From contig NZ_JAQQLA010000005.1 in NCBI RefSeq assembly GCF_028548395.1, forward strand, positions 124,001 to 188,000: a stretch of 64,000 nucleotides of DNA, written 5' to 3'. The notes under the pieces are model-generated. The model made no database searches, was not told the DNA's origin, and saw only the letters and a list, made by a program, of their open reading frames with translations. Shown here piece by piece: positions 1 through 8,921 of the stretch (within the stretch, counting starts at the first letter, position 1; every line of letters begins with the position of its first letter). Both the position numbers and the translations under genes were made by a program. This DNA is from Vogesella indigofera. Lineage in GTDB: Bacteria; Pseudomonadota; Gammaproteobacteria; Burkholderiales; Chromobacteriaceae.

Positions 1-2
1 AC

Positions 3-818
3 GGCCTGCTCGGTCGTCTTGGCGCGGTGTTCGCTCCCAATACCGTCGGCGTCAGTACCCTGGCGGCGCTGGCGGTGCCGTCGGCGCAGCGCGACGCCAT
101 CGCCGCGCAGATCAGCGCGCTGCCGCAGGTCAACCATAACTACGCGCGCGAACACCACTACAACCTGTGGTTCGTGCTCACCGCACCGGATCGTGCCGGC
201 ATCGACGCCGCGCTGGCGCTGATCGCCAGCCGCACCGGCTACGTGGCGCTGGACCTGCCGCTTGAGCGCGAATACCACATCGATCTCGGTTTTGCGCTGG
301 GCGCCGGCGGCCCGTCGCGACGGACAACCCTGATCCCATCCGCGCCGCTGCTGGACGACGGTGACCGGCGCCTGATTGCGGCGCTGAACGAGGGCATCGC
401 GCTGCAGCCGCGCCCGTTCGCGCTGCTGGCCGACGCCTGCGGCCTTGCCGAGTACGAGGTGCTGCAACGGCTGCAATGCTGGGTCGCCAGCGGCGTGATC
501 CGTCGCTTCGGCATGGTGCTGCGCCATCACGAGCTGGGCTTTCGCGCCAACGCGATGTGCGTGTGGCAGGTGCCGCCAGAAACGCGCGACGCCATCGGCG
601 CGGCGCTGGCCACCGACCCGGCGGTGACGCTGTGCTACGCACGGCCGCCGCAGGGCGCGCACTGGCCGTACAACTTGTTCTGCATGATCCACGCCCGCGA
701 TGCCGCCAGTGCCCACGCTGCCGCGCAAAAACTGTCCGACAGCCACGGCCTGGCCGCGCTGCCGCAGGCAGTGCTGATTTCCACCCGCCGCTACACCCAG
801 CGCGGCGCACGTTACTGA
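3..818 (+). CDS. nirDL: Siroheme decarboxylase NirD-NirL fusion (5' partial)
   Basis: The reading frame is open to the left edge, so the true start lies outside the window; the GTG at 27 is internal to a conserved block (RLGAVFAPN). Two Lrp/AsnC-like units are visible: the end of a first one with the HNYxREHHYNLWFV block, and a second with a winged-helix part and RRFGMVLRHHELGF. The C-terminus (STRRYTQRGARY) resembles NirL. NirD/L/G/H proteins decarboxylate siroheme to didecarboxysiroheme in heme d1 synthesis, in the cytoplasm. It lies 13 bp before the nirGH-like gene, clearly in one operon. The DL assignment rests on domain order and the C-terminal motif. Confidence 0.85.
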   Translation, partial: GLLGRLGAVFAPNTVGVSTLAALAVPSAQRDAIAAQISALPQVNHNYAREHHYNLWFVLTAPDRAGIDAALALIASRTGYVALDLPLEREYHIDLGFALGAGGPSRRTTLIPSAPLLDDGDRRLIAALNEGIALQPRPFALLADACGLAEYEVLQRLQCWVASGVIRRFGMVLRHHELGFRANAMCVWQVPPETRDAIGAALATDPAVTLCYARPPQGAHWPYNLFCMIHARDAASAHAAAQKLSDSHGLAALPQAVLISTRRYTQRGARY

Positions 819-831
819 CCGGAGTCTTGCC

Positions 832-1872
832 ATGAACGCACCACTGCCCCCCGCCATGTCCGCCGCCGACACCCCGCACGCGGCCGACGAGCCGGATGCG
901 ACGCTGGACGCGCTGGACAGCCTGATCATCGACACGCTGCAGGGCGGTTTCCCGCTGCTGCCGCGCCCGTACGCCGCCGTCGCCGACAGCATCGGCCTTA
1001 CCGAGGCGGTGCTGCTGAAACGGCTGCAACGGTTGCTGACCGGTCGGGTGCTGACTCGTTTCGGCCCGATGTACCAGATCGAACGCATGGGTGGCGCCTT
1101 CGTGCTGGCGGCGCTGGCGGTGCCGGAGGCACGCTTCGACGCGGTGGCGGCGCAGGTGGGCGCGCTGCCGGCGGTGGCGCACAACTACCGCCGCGAGCAC
1201 CACTTCAACATGTGGTTCGTGCTGGCCACCGCCACCCCCGGCGGCATCGCCGACGCCATCATCGACATCGAAAGCGCCACCGGCCTGCGCGTGTACGACT
1301 TTCCCAAGCTGCGCGAGTACTACGTCGGCATGCGATTTACCGTCGGCGGCCAGGCGCCGGTCGGCACGCTGCCGGACAGCACGCAGGGCAATCACGAGGT
1401 GGAGCTGGACGAGCGCGACCGGCAGCTGATCCGCGCCAGCCAGGGCGGGCTGCCACTGCTGCCGCAGCCGTACCGGCATTTGGGCGAAGCGCTGGCGATG
1501 ACGGAAGACGAGGTCTGCCAGCGGCTGGGGCGCATGCTGCAAAACGGCGTCATCCGCCGCATCGGCGCGGTGCCCAATCACTACGCCATCGGCTACGCCG
1601 CCAACGGCATGGCGGTGTTCGATGTCGACGATGCGCACATCGACGCGCTGGGCGAACGGGTCGGCGGCCTGCCGTTTGTCAGCCACTGCTACCGGCGCCT
1701 GCGCCGGCTGCCGCAGTGGCCGTACAGTCTGTTCGCGATGTGCCACGGCAGCAGCCGCGACGAGGTGATGCAGCAGGTGGCCGCCATCCGCCAGCTGCTG
1801 GGCGCCGCCTGCCGCGGTCACGAGGTGCTGTTCTCCACCCGCATGCTGAAAAAGAGCGGGCTGCGTATCTGA
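832..1872 (+). CDS. nirGH: Siroheme decarboxylase NirG-NirH fusion
   Basis: 346 residues with two tandem Lrp/AsnC-type NirD/L/G/H units, about residues 20-170 and 185-346, each with a winged helix followed by a ferredoxin-like half. The first carries the HNYRREHHFNMWFV block, the second RRIGAVPNHYAIGY. The C-terminus STRMLKKSGLRI is NirH-like, so this looks like a G-H fusion, where Pseudomonas uses separate genes of about 150-170 residues. It acts with the preceding NirDL protein in siroheme decarboxylation toward heme d1. The ATG follows GGAGTCTTGCC, a good ribosome site. Confidence 0.87.
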   Translation: MNAPLPPAMSAADTPHAADEPDATLDALDSLIIDTLQGGFPLLPRPYAAVADSIGLTEAVLLKRLQRLLTGRVLTRFGPMYQIERMGGAFVLAALAVPEARFDAVAAQVGALPAVAHNYRREHHFNMWFVLATATPGGIADAIIDIESATGLRVYDFPKLREYYVGMRFTVGGQAPVGTLPDSTQGNHEVELDERDRQLIRASQGGLPLLPQPYRHLGEALAMTEDEVCQRLGRMLQNGVIRRIGAVPNHYAIGYAANGMAVFDVDDAHIDALGERVGGLPFVSHCYRRLRRLPQWPYSLFAMCHGSSRDEVMQQVAAIRQLLGAACRGHEVLFSTRMLKKSGLRI

Positions 1873-2023
1873 ATGCGCGTCGCGGTGCGTATCGCTGCGC
1901 TGGCAGGCATTTTTTTTGCCGGCGGCACTGGCAATTGTCACGGCTATCGCCAACACTGCAGCTAGCGGCAGTACAGATGCATGAACGGTTTGCAGGCACT
2001 GCCCGTCAATATCAATTGCCGGT

Positions 2024-3433
2024 ATGCTTGCCGATATGGAAACCAAGACCTGTGCACCGCTGGGCAGTTTCATCGACCTGATGCTTGATGCCATCTGCGT
2101 TGTCGACGCCGAGGGCCGCTTCGTGTTTGTCAGCGCCGCCTGCGAGCGCATTTTCGGCTATGCACCGGAGGAGATGATCGGCAAGCCGATGATCGAGCTG
2201 GTGCTGCCGGAAGACCGGCCGCGCACGCTGCAGGCGGCCAGCCAGATCATGTCCGGCCAGCCCAAGCCCCACTTCGAGAACCGCTACGTGCGCAAGGACG
2301 GGCAGGTGGTGCACATCATGTGGTCGGCGCGCTGGTCGGAGCGTGAACAGGTGCGCGTGGCGGTGGCGCGCGACGTGACCGAGCTGAAACAGGCAGCCAC
2401 CATGCAGGCGGCGCTGTACGCCATTTCCGAGGCGGCGCACGCGGCGGAGGACATGATGGCGTTGTTCCGGCGCATACACCGCATCATCGGCGAGCTGCTG
2501 CCGGCGCACAATTTCTCGGTGGCGCTGTACGACGCGGTGCACGACCAGCTGAGCTTTCCCTACCACGTCGATGTGCAGGAGCCGTCGCCGGTGGTGCGCA
2601 AGCCGGCTGCCGGCACGCTCTGCGCCGAGGTGATCCGCAGCGGCCAGCCGCTGCTGCTGACCCCGGAGACGCTGGACGGCTTCCCTGCGCATCTGCGCCA
2701 GATCGTTGGCCGCAAGTCGCTGTGCTGGCTGGGAGTGCCACTCAATTCCTCCAAGGGCACCATCGGCGCGCTGGTGCTGAAAAGCTACTCCGGCGGCGTG
2801 CGTTACGGCGAAAAGGACAAGGAGCTGCTGCAGTTCGTCTCCAACCAGGTTGCTACCGCCATCGAGCGTCACCAGCTGCACGCGCGGCTGCGCTACATGG
2901 CGCAGTACGACGAGTTGACCGGGCTGCCCAACCGTGGCCTGCTGTTCGACCGCCTGCACACCGCGCTGGCGAGGGCGCGGCGCGAACAGGGGCGGCTGGC
3001 GCTGCTGTATCTCGATCTCGACAAGTTCAAGCAGGTCAACGACACCCACGGCCACCCGGTGGGGGACCAGCTGCTGCGCGCGGTCGCCAGGCGGCTGCAG
3101 CAGTGCGTGCGCGAGGCCGACACCGTGGCGCGCATCGGCGGCGACGAGTTCGTGGTGCTGCTGGAAAGCCTGCAGCAGCCGCAGCATGCGCAGCCGGCCG
3201 CCGACAAGCTGCGCGGGGCGCTGGATCAGCCGCTGACCATCGACGGCCACAGCCTGCGCATCCTGCCCAGCATCGGCATCGCGCTGTACCCGGAGCACGG
3301 CGACACCGCGCAGGCGCTGCTGCGCCACGCCGACGACGCGATGTACCGGGCGAAGAAGGGTGGCGAGGCCTGCTTGCCGCCGCAGGAGCATCCCCTGTCC
3401 GATGACGGTGGTCGCGAACAGCAGCCGGCGTGA
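2024..3433 (+). CDS. PAS-GAF-GGDEF diguanylate cyclase
   Basis: 469 residues without membrane segments. Order: PAS at about 10-125 (IFGYAPEEMIGKP), GAF at about 135-285, GGDEF at about 295-455 with LTGLPNR and an intact GGDEF active site near residue 372. An RxxD inhibitory site (READ) sits five residues before GGDEF, so both c-di-GMP synthesis and product inhibition are expected. There is no EAL domain. It lies between heme d1 genes, so the PAS or GAF part may read redox or nitrogen-oxide state; that is inference. An in-frame ATG at 2036 is an alternative start. Confidence 0.88.
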   Translation: MLADMETKTCAPLGSFIDLMLDAICVVDAEGRFVFVSAACERIFGYAPEEMIGKPMIELVLPEDRPRTLQAASQIMSGQPKPHFENRYVRKDGQVVHIMWSARWSEREQVRVAVARDVTELKQAATMQAALYAISEAAHAAEDMMALFRRIHRIIGELLPAHNFSVALYDAVHDQLSFPYHVDVQEPSPVVRKPAAGTLCAEVIRSGQPLLLTPETLDGFPAHLRQIVGRKSLCWLGVPLNSSKGTIGALVLKSYSGGVRYGEKDKELLQFVSNQVATAIERHQLHARLRYMAQYDELTGLPNRGLLFDRLHTALARARREQGRLALLYLDLDKFKQVNDTHGHPVGDQLLRAVARRLQQCVREADTVARIGGDEFVVLLESLQQPQHAQPAADKLRGALDQPLTIDGHSLRILPSIGIALYPEHGDTAQALLRHADDAMYRAKKGGEACLPPQEHPLSDDGGREQQPA

Positions 3434-3589
3434 ACGTCACGGCGGCGGTGCTCGCGGCTTGATGTGCCGGCAGAGCCGCAGCACGCGGCGCAGTCCGCCA
3501 GCCACACGCCCGCGCTGAGCGCACGGCGTCATTGTCCAAATCCCGAATTCCGAATCCGGCTAGCGTAAACCGCTCCGCCAGACAAAACG

Positions 3590-3620
3590 TTGGCCGCCAC
3601 CGTCAGACGGTGGCGGCCAA
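3590..3620. terminator. Perfect hairpin between convergent genes
   Basis: A 15-bp perfect inverted repeat (3590-3604 with 3606-3620) built on the words TTGGCCGCC and GGCGGCCAA. It lies between the convergent diguanylate cyclase and YigM-like genes. The minus-strand exit has GTTTTG and the plus-strand exit GTGTTTAC, both weak U tracts, so it may be a bidirectional terminator. The left arm includes the GTTGGCCGC word repeated through this chromosome. Confidence 0.6.
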
Positions 3621-3672
3621 GTGTTTACCTGCTGCCGCGCGGCAGGCGTGACCTGCCGGTGCGGGCGCTCGC

Positions 3673-4545
3673 TCAGTTGGCGGCAGGCGCCGACAAGCGC
3701 AGCCGGCCCCAGCGGTTGATCCACAGCGAGGCGAGGATCACCGTGCCGCCCAGCGCCAGGCGCGGCAGGTCGGCGTCGCGGTTCCAGATCAGTACATTGA
3801 CCAGCAAGCCGGCCGGCACGTGCAGCTCGTTCATGATCGCCAGCGTGCCCGCGCTGACGCGGGTGCTGCCCTTCACCCACCAGTACATGCCCAGCGCGGT
3901 GGCGAACAGTCCCATGTACACCAGCACCCCCCACTGCATCGCGGTGTGCGGCAGGCGTGCCGGGTTGCCGAAGATCAGGTAGGACGGCAGCGCCAGCAGC
4001 AGCGCGCCGAGGAAGAAATGGCCGAAGAAACGGTGCAGCGGCTGCGATACCGGATACTGCTGCAACAGGCGGCGGCACAGCACCTGGCCGGCGGCAAAGG
4101 TGGCGTTGGCCAGCTGCAGCAGCAGGAAGCCGGTCAGGTATTCGCCCTCCAGCGGCTGGAAGCGGATGATGACGCCGCCGCCGACCGCCACCGCGGCCGC
4201 CAGCAGTGCCCAGCGGTTGAGACGGCGCGCCAGCGCGTCGTCGAGCAGGGTGACGTAGATCGGCGTCAGCACCGTGAACAGCAGCACCTCCGGCACCGTC
4301 AGCACGCTGAAGCTGCGGTACAGGCACAGGTAGGTGACGCCGAACTGCAGCGCGCCGGCCAGCCAGAAGCCGGCCACCAGCCGCGATGGCAGCCCGCGCC
4401 AGACGGTAAACGGCAGGAACACCGCGGCGGCAATCAGCACGCGCAGCAGCACGGCGAAGTCGCTGTCGACCTTGCCGGCCAGGTATTCGCCGATCAGGCT
4501 GAAGGAAAACGCCCACAGGATGGTAACGATGATCAGGTGACGCAT
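3673..4545 (-). CDS. YigM-like EamA/DMT-family transporter
   Basis: 290 residues from the ATG at 4545 (MRHLIIVTILWAFSFS), with about ten hydrophobic helices in two EamA repeats. The pattern LLFTVLTPIYVTL in the first half and GTLAIMNELHVPAGLLVN in the second resembles Escherichia coli YigM, a biotin transporter, as recalled from family knowledge. A longer frame begins at 4638, but its first 31 residues are polar and unlike the family. It is a monocistronic minus-strand inner-membrane protein between heme d1 genes, with no obvious functional link to them. Substrate is not proven. Confidence 0.75.
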   Translation of the reverse strand: MRHLIIVTILWAFSFSLIGEYLAGKVDSDFAVLLRVLIAAAVFLPFTVWRGLPSRLVAGFWLAGALQFGVTYLCLYRSFSVLTVPEVLLFTVLTPIYVTLLDDALARRLNRWALLAAAVAVGGGVIIRFQPLEGEYLTGFLLLQLANATFAAGQVLCRRLLQQYPVSQPLHRFFGHFFLGALLLALPSYLIFGNPARLPHTAMQWGVLVYMGLFATALGMYWWVKGSTRVSAGTLAIMNELHVPAGLLVNVLIWNRDADLPRLALGGTVILASLWINRWGRLRLSAPAAN

Positions 4546-4878
4546 GGGGTGGCTTTGCAATGTCAGGACGGGTGGCGATGATAGGCGATGGCGCGCCGCT
4601 TGGGAACGGCGGGTGCCAGCGTAAGACGCGGCAGGCACTACAATGAAGTAAGCACCTGTTCACGATCTGCTGCGACTTGATCTCAATGGGGCGATACGGC
4701 GTTAAAACGGCTTCGGCATGCTGGTTTATATCCGGATAAGCGCCGCTTCCTCAGCCGTTTTCGCCTTGTCTCGCGTGAGCATGTGGGATCGTGAACACGT
4801 TCTAAGCGCCGCAGGGCGCGAAACGGTATCGGCCTGTCCGCCGCCATGCGGCAGGGGCAGGTCGCGGAGGGACGCATC

Positions 4879-5085
4879 ATGACATCCTTGCGCAAGCAGC
4901 GTGGCTGGTACAACGGCGCTTACTTATTCACCGCCATTTTCGTGCTGGTGCTGTTCATGTCGCAGCCGTGGTTGCCGCTATTGCTGCTGGCGGCGCTGGC
5001 CGGCGCCGGCATCGTGATCGGCATCGCGCGCGGCAGCCACTACCTGAAACAGTGGCTGAGCGAGCACCCGCTACACTGGCACTGA
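4879..5085 (+). CDS. Small two-helix membrane protein
   Basis: 68 residues from the ATG at 4879, preceded by GGAGG seven bases upstream, which decides against the ATG at 4846. A basic N-terminus (TSLRKQRG) is followed by two hydrophobic segments at about 14-31 and 34-51 and a polar tail ending HPLHWH. It lies 99 bp before nirJ, on the same strand. No family recognised. The His-containing tail and the position next to the nir genes are the only hints to function. Confidence 0.6.
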   Translation: MTSLRKQRGWYNGAYLFTAIFVLVLFMSQPWLPLLLLAALAGAGIVIGIARGSHYLKQWLSEHPLHWH

Positions 5086-5114
5086 ACGGCGCAGCCGGCC
5101 GGACTGGCAAGCCC

Positions 5115-5128
5115 TTGACTGCGGTCAA
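5115..5128 (+). promoter_or_regulatory. Dnr/FNR-type box upstream of nirJ
   Basis: TTGACTGCGGTCAA, a perfect TTGAC-N4-GTCAA palindrome whose inverted repeat extends to CCTTGAC...GTCAAGG. Centre at 5121.5, about 63 bp before the nirJ ATG. This matches the class of sites bound by Crp/Fnr regulators of the FNR and Dnr/Nnr groups. A Dnr-type gene sits at 8141-8821, so nitrogen-oxide or anaerobic induction of nirJ-nirN is likely. Confidence 0.75.
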
Positions 5129-5184
5129 GGAGCGCGGGCGGGACAAGTCCGACGATGACGCCATCGTCATTGCCGGAGGCTGTC

Positions 5185-6396
5185 ATGCTGCGCCTCACCC
5201 ACTACCTGCAAAGCCTGCTGCAACCCGCCCCCGTCGCACCGCCGCGCCAGCCCAGCGGCCCGGTGCTGATCTGGAACCTGATCCGCCGCTGCAACCTGAC
5301 CTGCCAGCACTGCTACTCCATCTCCGCCGACAAGGACTTCGCCGGTGAGCTGAGCACCGCCGAGGTGTTCACGGTGATGGACGACCTGAAGGCCTTCGGC
5401 GTGCCGGTGCTGATCCTGTCCGGCGGCGAGCCGCTGCTGCGCCCGGACATCTACGACATCGGCCGCCGCGCCAAGGAGATGGGCTTCTACGTCGGCCTGT
5501 CCAGCAACGGCACGCTGATCAATGCGGCCAACGTTGGCCGCATCGCCGACGTCGGCTTCGACTACGTCGGCGTCAGCCTCGACGGCATCGGCGCCACCCA
5601 TGACCGTTTTCGCCGCCTGGACGGCGGCTTCGATCTGGCGCTGAACGGCATCCGCCTGGCGCGCGACGCCGGCATGAAGGTCGGCGTGCGCTACACCATG
5701 ACCGAGGACAACGCCCACGACCTGCCGGCGCTGCTGCAGCTGGTGAGCGACGAAGGCATCGACAAGTTCTACTTCTCGCACCTCAACTACGCCGGGCGCG
5801 GCAACAAGCACCGCGACAGCGACGCCCGCCACGCGCGCACGCGCTGGGCGATGGAGCTGCTGATCGAGTCCTGTCTTGCCCACCTGCGTGCCGGCACGGC
5901 CAAGGAGTTCGTCACCGGCAACAACGACGCTGACGGCGTCTACCTGCTGCAGTGGGCGGCGCGACACTATCCCGAGCAGCTGGACGCCTTGCGCCAGCGC
6001 CTGACGCAGTGGGGCGGCAACGCCAGCGGCGTCAACGTCGCCAATATCGACAACCTCGGCAACGTGCACCCGGACACCATGTGGTGGAAGGTGACGCTGG
6101 GCAATGTGCGCGAGCGGCCGTTTTCCGAGATCTGGCCGGACGTGTCGCACCCGCTGATGGCCGGCCTCAAGCAGCGGCCGCGGCCGGTGCACGGCCGCTG
6201 TGCCGCCTGCGCCCATCTGGCGATCTGCAACGGCAATACCCGGGTGCGGGCGTGGGAGCTGAGCGACGACTTCTGGGCCTCCGATCCGGCCTGTTACCTC
6301 AGCGACGCCGAGATCGGTGTGGCGGACGGCGCCTATCCGCTGCCGCAGCTGACGCCATGGCAGCGCATCACGCCGCTGGCGGAGGGCAACCGATGA
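5185..6396 (+). CDS. nirJ: Heme d1 biosynthesis radical SAM protein NirJ
   Basis: 403 residues starting at ATG 5185 behind GGAGGC; the ATG at 5155 adds ten unconserved residues and lacks such a site. The radical SAM cluster motif CNLTCQHC lies at about 34-41, and LSGGEPLLRPD supplies the SAM-binding GGE. The C-terminal SPASM/twitch-like region has CAACAHLAIC. NirJ removes two propionate side chains from didecarboxysiroheme to give the heme d1 precursor, in the cytoplasm. Length fits the family (about 390). The stop overlaps the nirN start (ATGA). Transcription probably starts behind the TTGAC-N4-GTCAA box. Confidence 0.92.
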   Translation: MLRLTHYLQSLLQPAPVAPPRQPSGPVLIWNLIRRCNLTCQHCYSISADKDFAGELSTAEVFTVMDDLKAFGVPVLILSGGEPLLRPDIYDIGRRAKEMGFYVGLSSNGTLINAANVGRIADVGFDYVGVSLDGIGATHDRFRRLDGGFDLALNGIRLARDAGMKVGVRYTMTEDNAHDLPALLQLVSDEGIDKFYFSHLNYAGRGNKHRDSDARHARTRWAMELLIESCLAHLRAGTAKEFVTGNNDADGVYLLQWAARHYPEQLDALRQRLTQWGGNASGVNVANIDNLGNVHPDTMWWKVTLGNVRERPFSEIWPDVSHPLMAGLKQRPRPVHGRCAACAHLAICNGNTRVRAWELSDDFWASDPACYLSDAEIGVADGAYPLPQLTPWQRITPLAEGNR

Positions 6397-7940
6397 AACT
6401 CGCCAGCCTGTTACTGGCCGTCAGCGCCAGCCTGCCGCTGGCGGCCATCGCCGCCAAGCCGGCCGATCTCTACCAGCAGCACTGCCTCAGCTGTCACGGT
6501 GCCCAGCGCATGGGCGCGATGGCGCCGGCGCTGCTGCCGCAGAGCCTGGAGCGCATCAAGCCGGCCGAGGTGCTGGCGGTGATCCGCGACGGCCGCGCCG
6601 CCACGCAGATGGCCGGCTTTGCCGGCACGCTGTCCGACGCCGAGATCGGCGAGCTGGCAGGGTGGCTGGCCACGCCGCCGGCCACGCCGCCAGTGTGGCG
6701 CGAGGCGGATACCGCCGCGTCGCGCATCCAGTATCGCGATCCGGCCAGGCTGCCGCCGCGGCCAGGCTTTGCGGCCAACGTTGATCCGCACAACCTGTTT
6801 GTGGTGGTGGAGGCCGGCGATCACCATGTCACGGTACTGGACGGCGACCGTTTCACGCCGCTGACCCGCTTCAAGAGCCGCTTCGCGTTGCACGGCGGGC
6901 CGAAATTCTCGCCCGACGGCCGCTTTGTCTACTTTGCCAGCCGCGACGGCTGGGTGACGCAATACGACCTGTACACGCTGCAGCCGGTGGCCGAGATCCG
7001 CGTCGGGCTGAACACCCGCAACGTGGCGGTGTCCGGCGACGGGCGCTGGGTGCTGGCCGGCAACACCCTGCCGGAGACGCTGGTGCTGCTCGACGCCAAC
7101 GGCCTGAAGCCGGTGAAGACCATCGCGGTAAAAGACCGCGCCGGCAAGCCGTCGCGGGTGTCGGCGGTGTACGACGCCGCGCCGCGGCAGAGCTTCGTGG
7201 TGGCGCTGAAGGACGCCGCCGAGCTGTGGGAAATCTCCTACAACCCGCAGGCCGACAAGATTTATCCCGGCCTGGTGCACGACTACCAGATGGGCGAGGG
7301 CCTGGCCGTGCCCGGTTTCCTCAACCCGCGGGTGACGCCGCTGGCGATGGTACTGGACGACTTCTTCTTCGATAGCGGCTATCGTCATGTAATGGCGGCC
7401 TCGCGCGACGGCCAGGCGCAGGTGATCAACCTCGACGCGCGCAGCAAGGTGGCGACGCTGCCGCTGGACGGCATGCCGCATCTTGGCTCCGGCATCACCT
7501 TCGAACAGGACGGTCACCACTACATGGCGACGCCGAACCTGAAGGGCGGCCGCGTGACGGTGATCGACATGGACCGCTGGCAGGTGGCGGCCAACATCGC
7601 CACGCCGGGGCCGGGCTTCTTTCTGCGCAGCCACGAAAATACGCCCTACGCCTGGGTGGACGCGATGATGTCGCCACGCCGCGACACGCTGTCCATCATC
7701 GACAAGCGCAGTTTCAAGGTGGTGCGCGAGCTGACGCTGCGGCCGGGCAAGACCAATGCCCACGTCGAGTTCACCCGCGACGGCCGCTACGCGCTGGTCA
7801 GCATCATGGAAACGCCGGGCGAGCTGGTGGTGGTCGATGCGGCGACGTTCAAGGAGGTAGCCGCGCTGCCGATGATGAAACCGATCGGCAAGTACAACGT
7901 ATACAACAAGGTGACGCGTTCGGAAGGCACCAGTCATTAG
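6393..7940 (+). CDS. nirN: Dihydro-heme d1 dehydrogenase NirN
   Basis: 515 residues. A signal peptide (about 1-21, cleaved near AIAAKP) sends it to the periplasm. A cytochrome c domain follows with CLSCH at 31-35 and a Met-containing stretch, then an eight-bladed cd1-type propeller from about residue 100 with many DGRFVYF/DGRWVLA blade motifs. NirN performs the last step of heme d1 synthesis, oxidising dihydro-heme d1 and passing it toward NirS. It is close to NirS and NirF; the single c-type heme plus propeller and the lack of a second cytochrome domain favour NirN. Translationally coupled to nirJ by a 4-base overlap. Confidence 0.85.
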   Translation: MKLASLLLAVSASLPLAAIAAKPADLYQQHCLSCHGAQRMGAMAPALLPQSLERIKPAEVLAVIRDGRAATQMAGFAGTLSDAEIGELAGWLATPPATPPVWREADTAASRIQYRDPARLPPRPGFAANVDPHNLFVVVEAGDHHVTVLDGDRFTPLTRFKSRFALHGGPKFSPDGRFVYFASRDGWVTQYDLYTLQPVAEIRVGLNTRNVAVSGDGRWVLAGNTLPETLVLLDANGLKPVKTIAVKDRAGKPSRVSAVYDAAPRQSFVVALKDAAELWEISYNPQADKIYPGLVHDYQMGEGLAVPGFLNPRVTPLAMVLDDFFFDSGYRHVMAASRDGQAQVINLDARSKVATLPLDGMPHLGSGITFEQDGHHYMATPNLKGGRVTVIDMDRWQVAANIATPGPGFFLRSHENTPYAWVDAMMSPRRDTLSIIDKRSFKVVRELTLRPGKTNAHVEFTRDGRYALVSIMETPGELVVVDAATFKEVAALPMMKPIGKYNVYNKVTRSEGTSH

Positions 7941-8140
7941 CGCCGGCCAGGCTTGATTTGGCGACCGCGCCGGCCACCAAGAGCTGACCCTGCCGGCCAG
8001 GGTTGGCCGCAGGCGGCGGGGTACGACTAGCTCTTTCGGCTAGGGTGCCACCGCCTTTTGGCGCATGGTGGCGCGCACCGGCAGCGCGTAGCCTTGCGCC
8101 ATCCCTTACGGGCGGGTGCGACATCCGCAGGAAAACAGCG

Positions 8141-8821
8141 ATGAACCAGATTGATATTCGGACCTTTTTGCAGCATCAGCCACTGTTCCAGCAGCTGTCC
8201 GAGGCGCAGCGCGAGGCGCTGGTGCCGGGCACCCGCGAGGTGCGCGGCCAGAAGGGGCAGGTGATCTTCCAGAAGGGTGACCCCTGTGACGGCATGTATC
8301 TGGTGGTGTACGGCAAGGTCAAGCTGGCGCTGACCGCGCAGAACGGCACCGAGAAGGTGATGGAAATCCTGCACCCGAGCCAGAGCTTTGCCGAGGCGGT
8401 GATGTTCCTGCGCCGGCCGTGCCCGGTGATGGCGCAGTTCGTCGAGGACGGCCTGCTGCTGCACGTCAGCGCCGAGGTGATCTTCGGCGCCATCGCGCAG
8501 GACCCGGCCTTTGCCCAGCGCATGCTGGCCGGGCTGTCGCTGCGCCTGCACAGCCTGGTGCGCGACGTGGAACGCTACTCGGTGGAGAGCGCGGTGCAGC
8601 GCGTGGTCGGCTACCTGTTGCAGGTGGAAGACGACGCCAGCAGCGGCTCGGTGGTGCACCTGCCGGTCAACAAGAACCTGATCGCCTCGCGACTGAACCT
8701 GACGCCGGAAACCTTCTCCCGCGTGCTGCACCAGCTGGCGGACGAGGGCCTGATCGAGGTGCGCGGCCGCGATATCGTGCTGAAGGACCTGGAGGCGCTG
8801 CGCGACTTCGGCTTTGCCTGA
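8141..8821 (+). CDS. dnr: Crp/Fnr-family regulator, Dnr type
   Basis: 226 residues. A cyclic-nucleotide-binding-like beta barrel (about 15-125) includes AEAVMFL, typical of Dnr proteins. A long dimer helix follows, then a C-terminal HTH (about 165-215) with NLIASRLNLTPETFSR. The N-terminal cysteine cluster of FNR is absent, so it is not an Fe-S oxygen sensor; Dnr members instead respond to NO through heme. It sits 200 bp after nirN, and a matching box stands before nirJ. ATG 8141 follows GGAAAACAGCG. The name is a subfamily inference. Confidence 0.75.
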   Translation: MNQIDIRTFLQHQPLFQQLSEAQREALVPGTREVRGQKGQVIFQKGDPCDGMYLVVYGKVKLALTAQNGTEKVMEILHPSQSFAEAVMFLRRPCPVMAQFVEDGLLLHVSAEVIFGAIAQDPAFAQRMLAGLSLRLHSLVRDVERYSVESAVQRVVGYLLQVEDDASSGSVVHLPVNKNLIASRLNLTPETFSRVLHQLADEGLIEVRGRDIVLKDLEALRDFGFA

Positions 8822-8854
8822 GCCAGGCGCGGCCGTACTGAATTTGCCCTGAGC

Positions 8855-8886
8855 ACACCGCCTCCGCCTACCGGCCGGGGCGGTGT
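8855..8886. terminator. Hairpin between convergent dnr and MFS genes
   Basis: ACACCGCC (8855-8862) pairs with GGCGGTGT (8879-8886) across a GC-rich loop, between two convergent genes. No U tract follows on either strand, so intrinsic terminator activity is uncertain. Confidence 0.35.
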
Positions 8887-8921
8887 TGCATTGCGGCCAA
8901 CCTTGCCGCCCGTCGCCGGAT

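Noticed and set aside
1912..1925. T-run at 1912-1919 as a terminator after nirGH
   Set aside because: No stable stem precedes the T run, only a four-base GGCA/TGCC match around it.
178..2151. 657-residue open frame on the minus strand across nirDL-nirGH
   Set aside because: Antisense shadow of GC-rich genes; His/Gln/Arg-rich, no domain, and the plus strand encodes clear heme d1 proteins.
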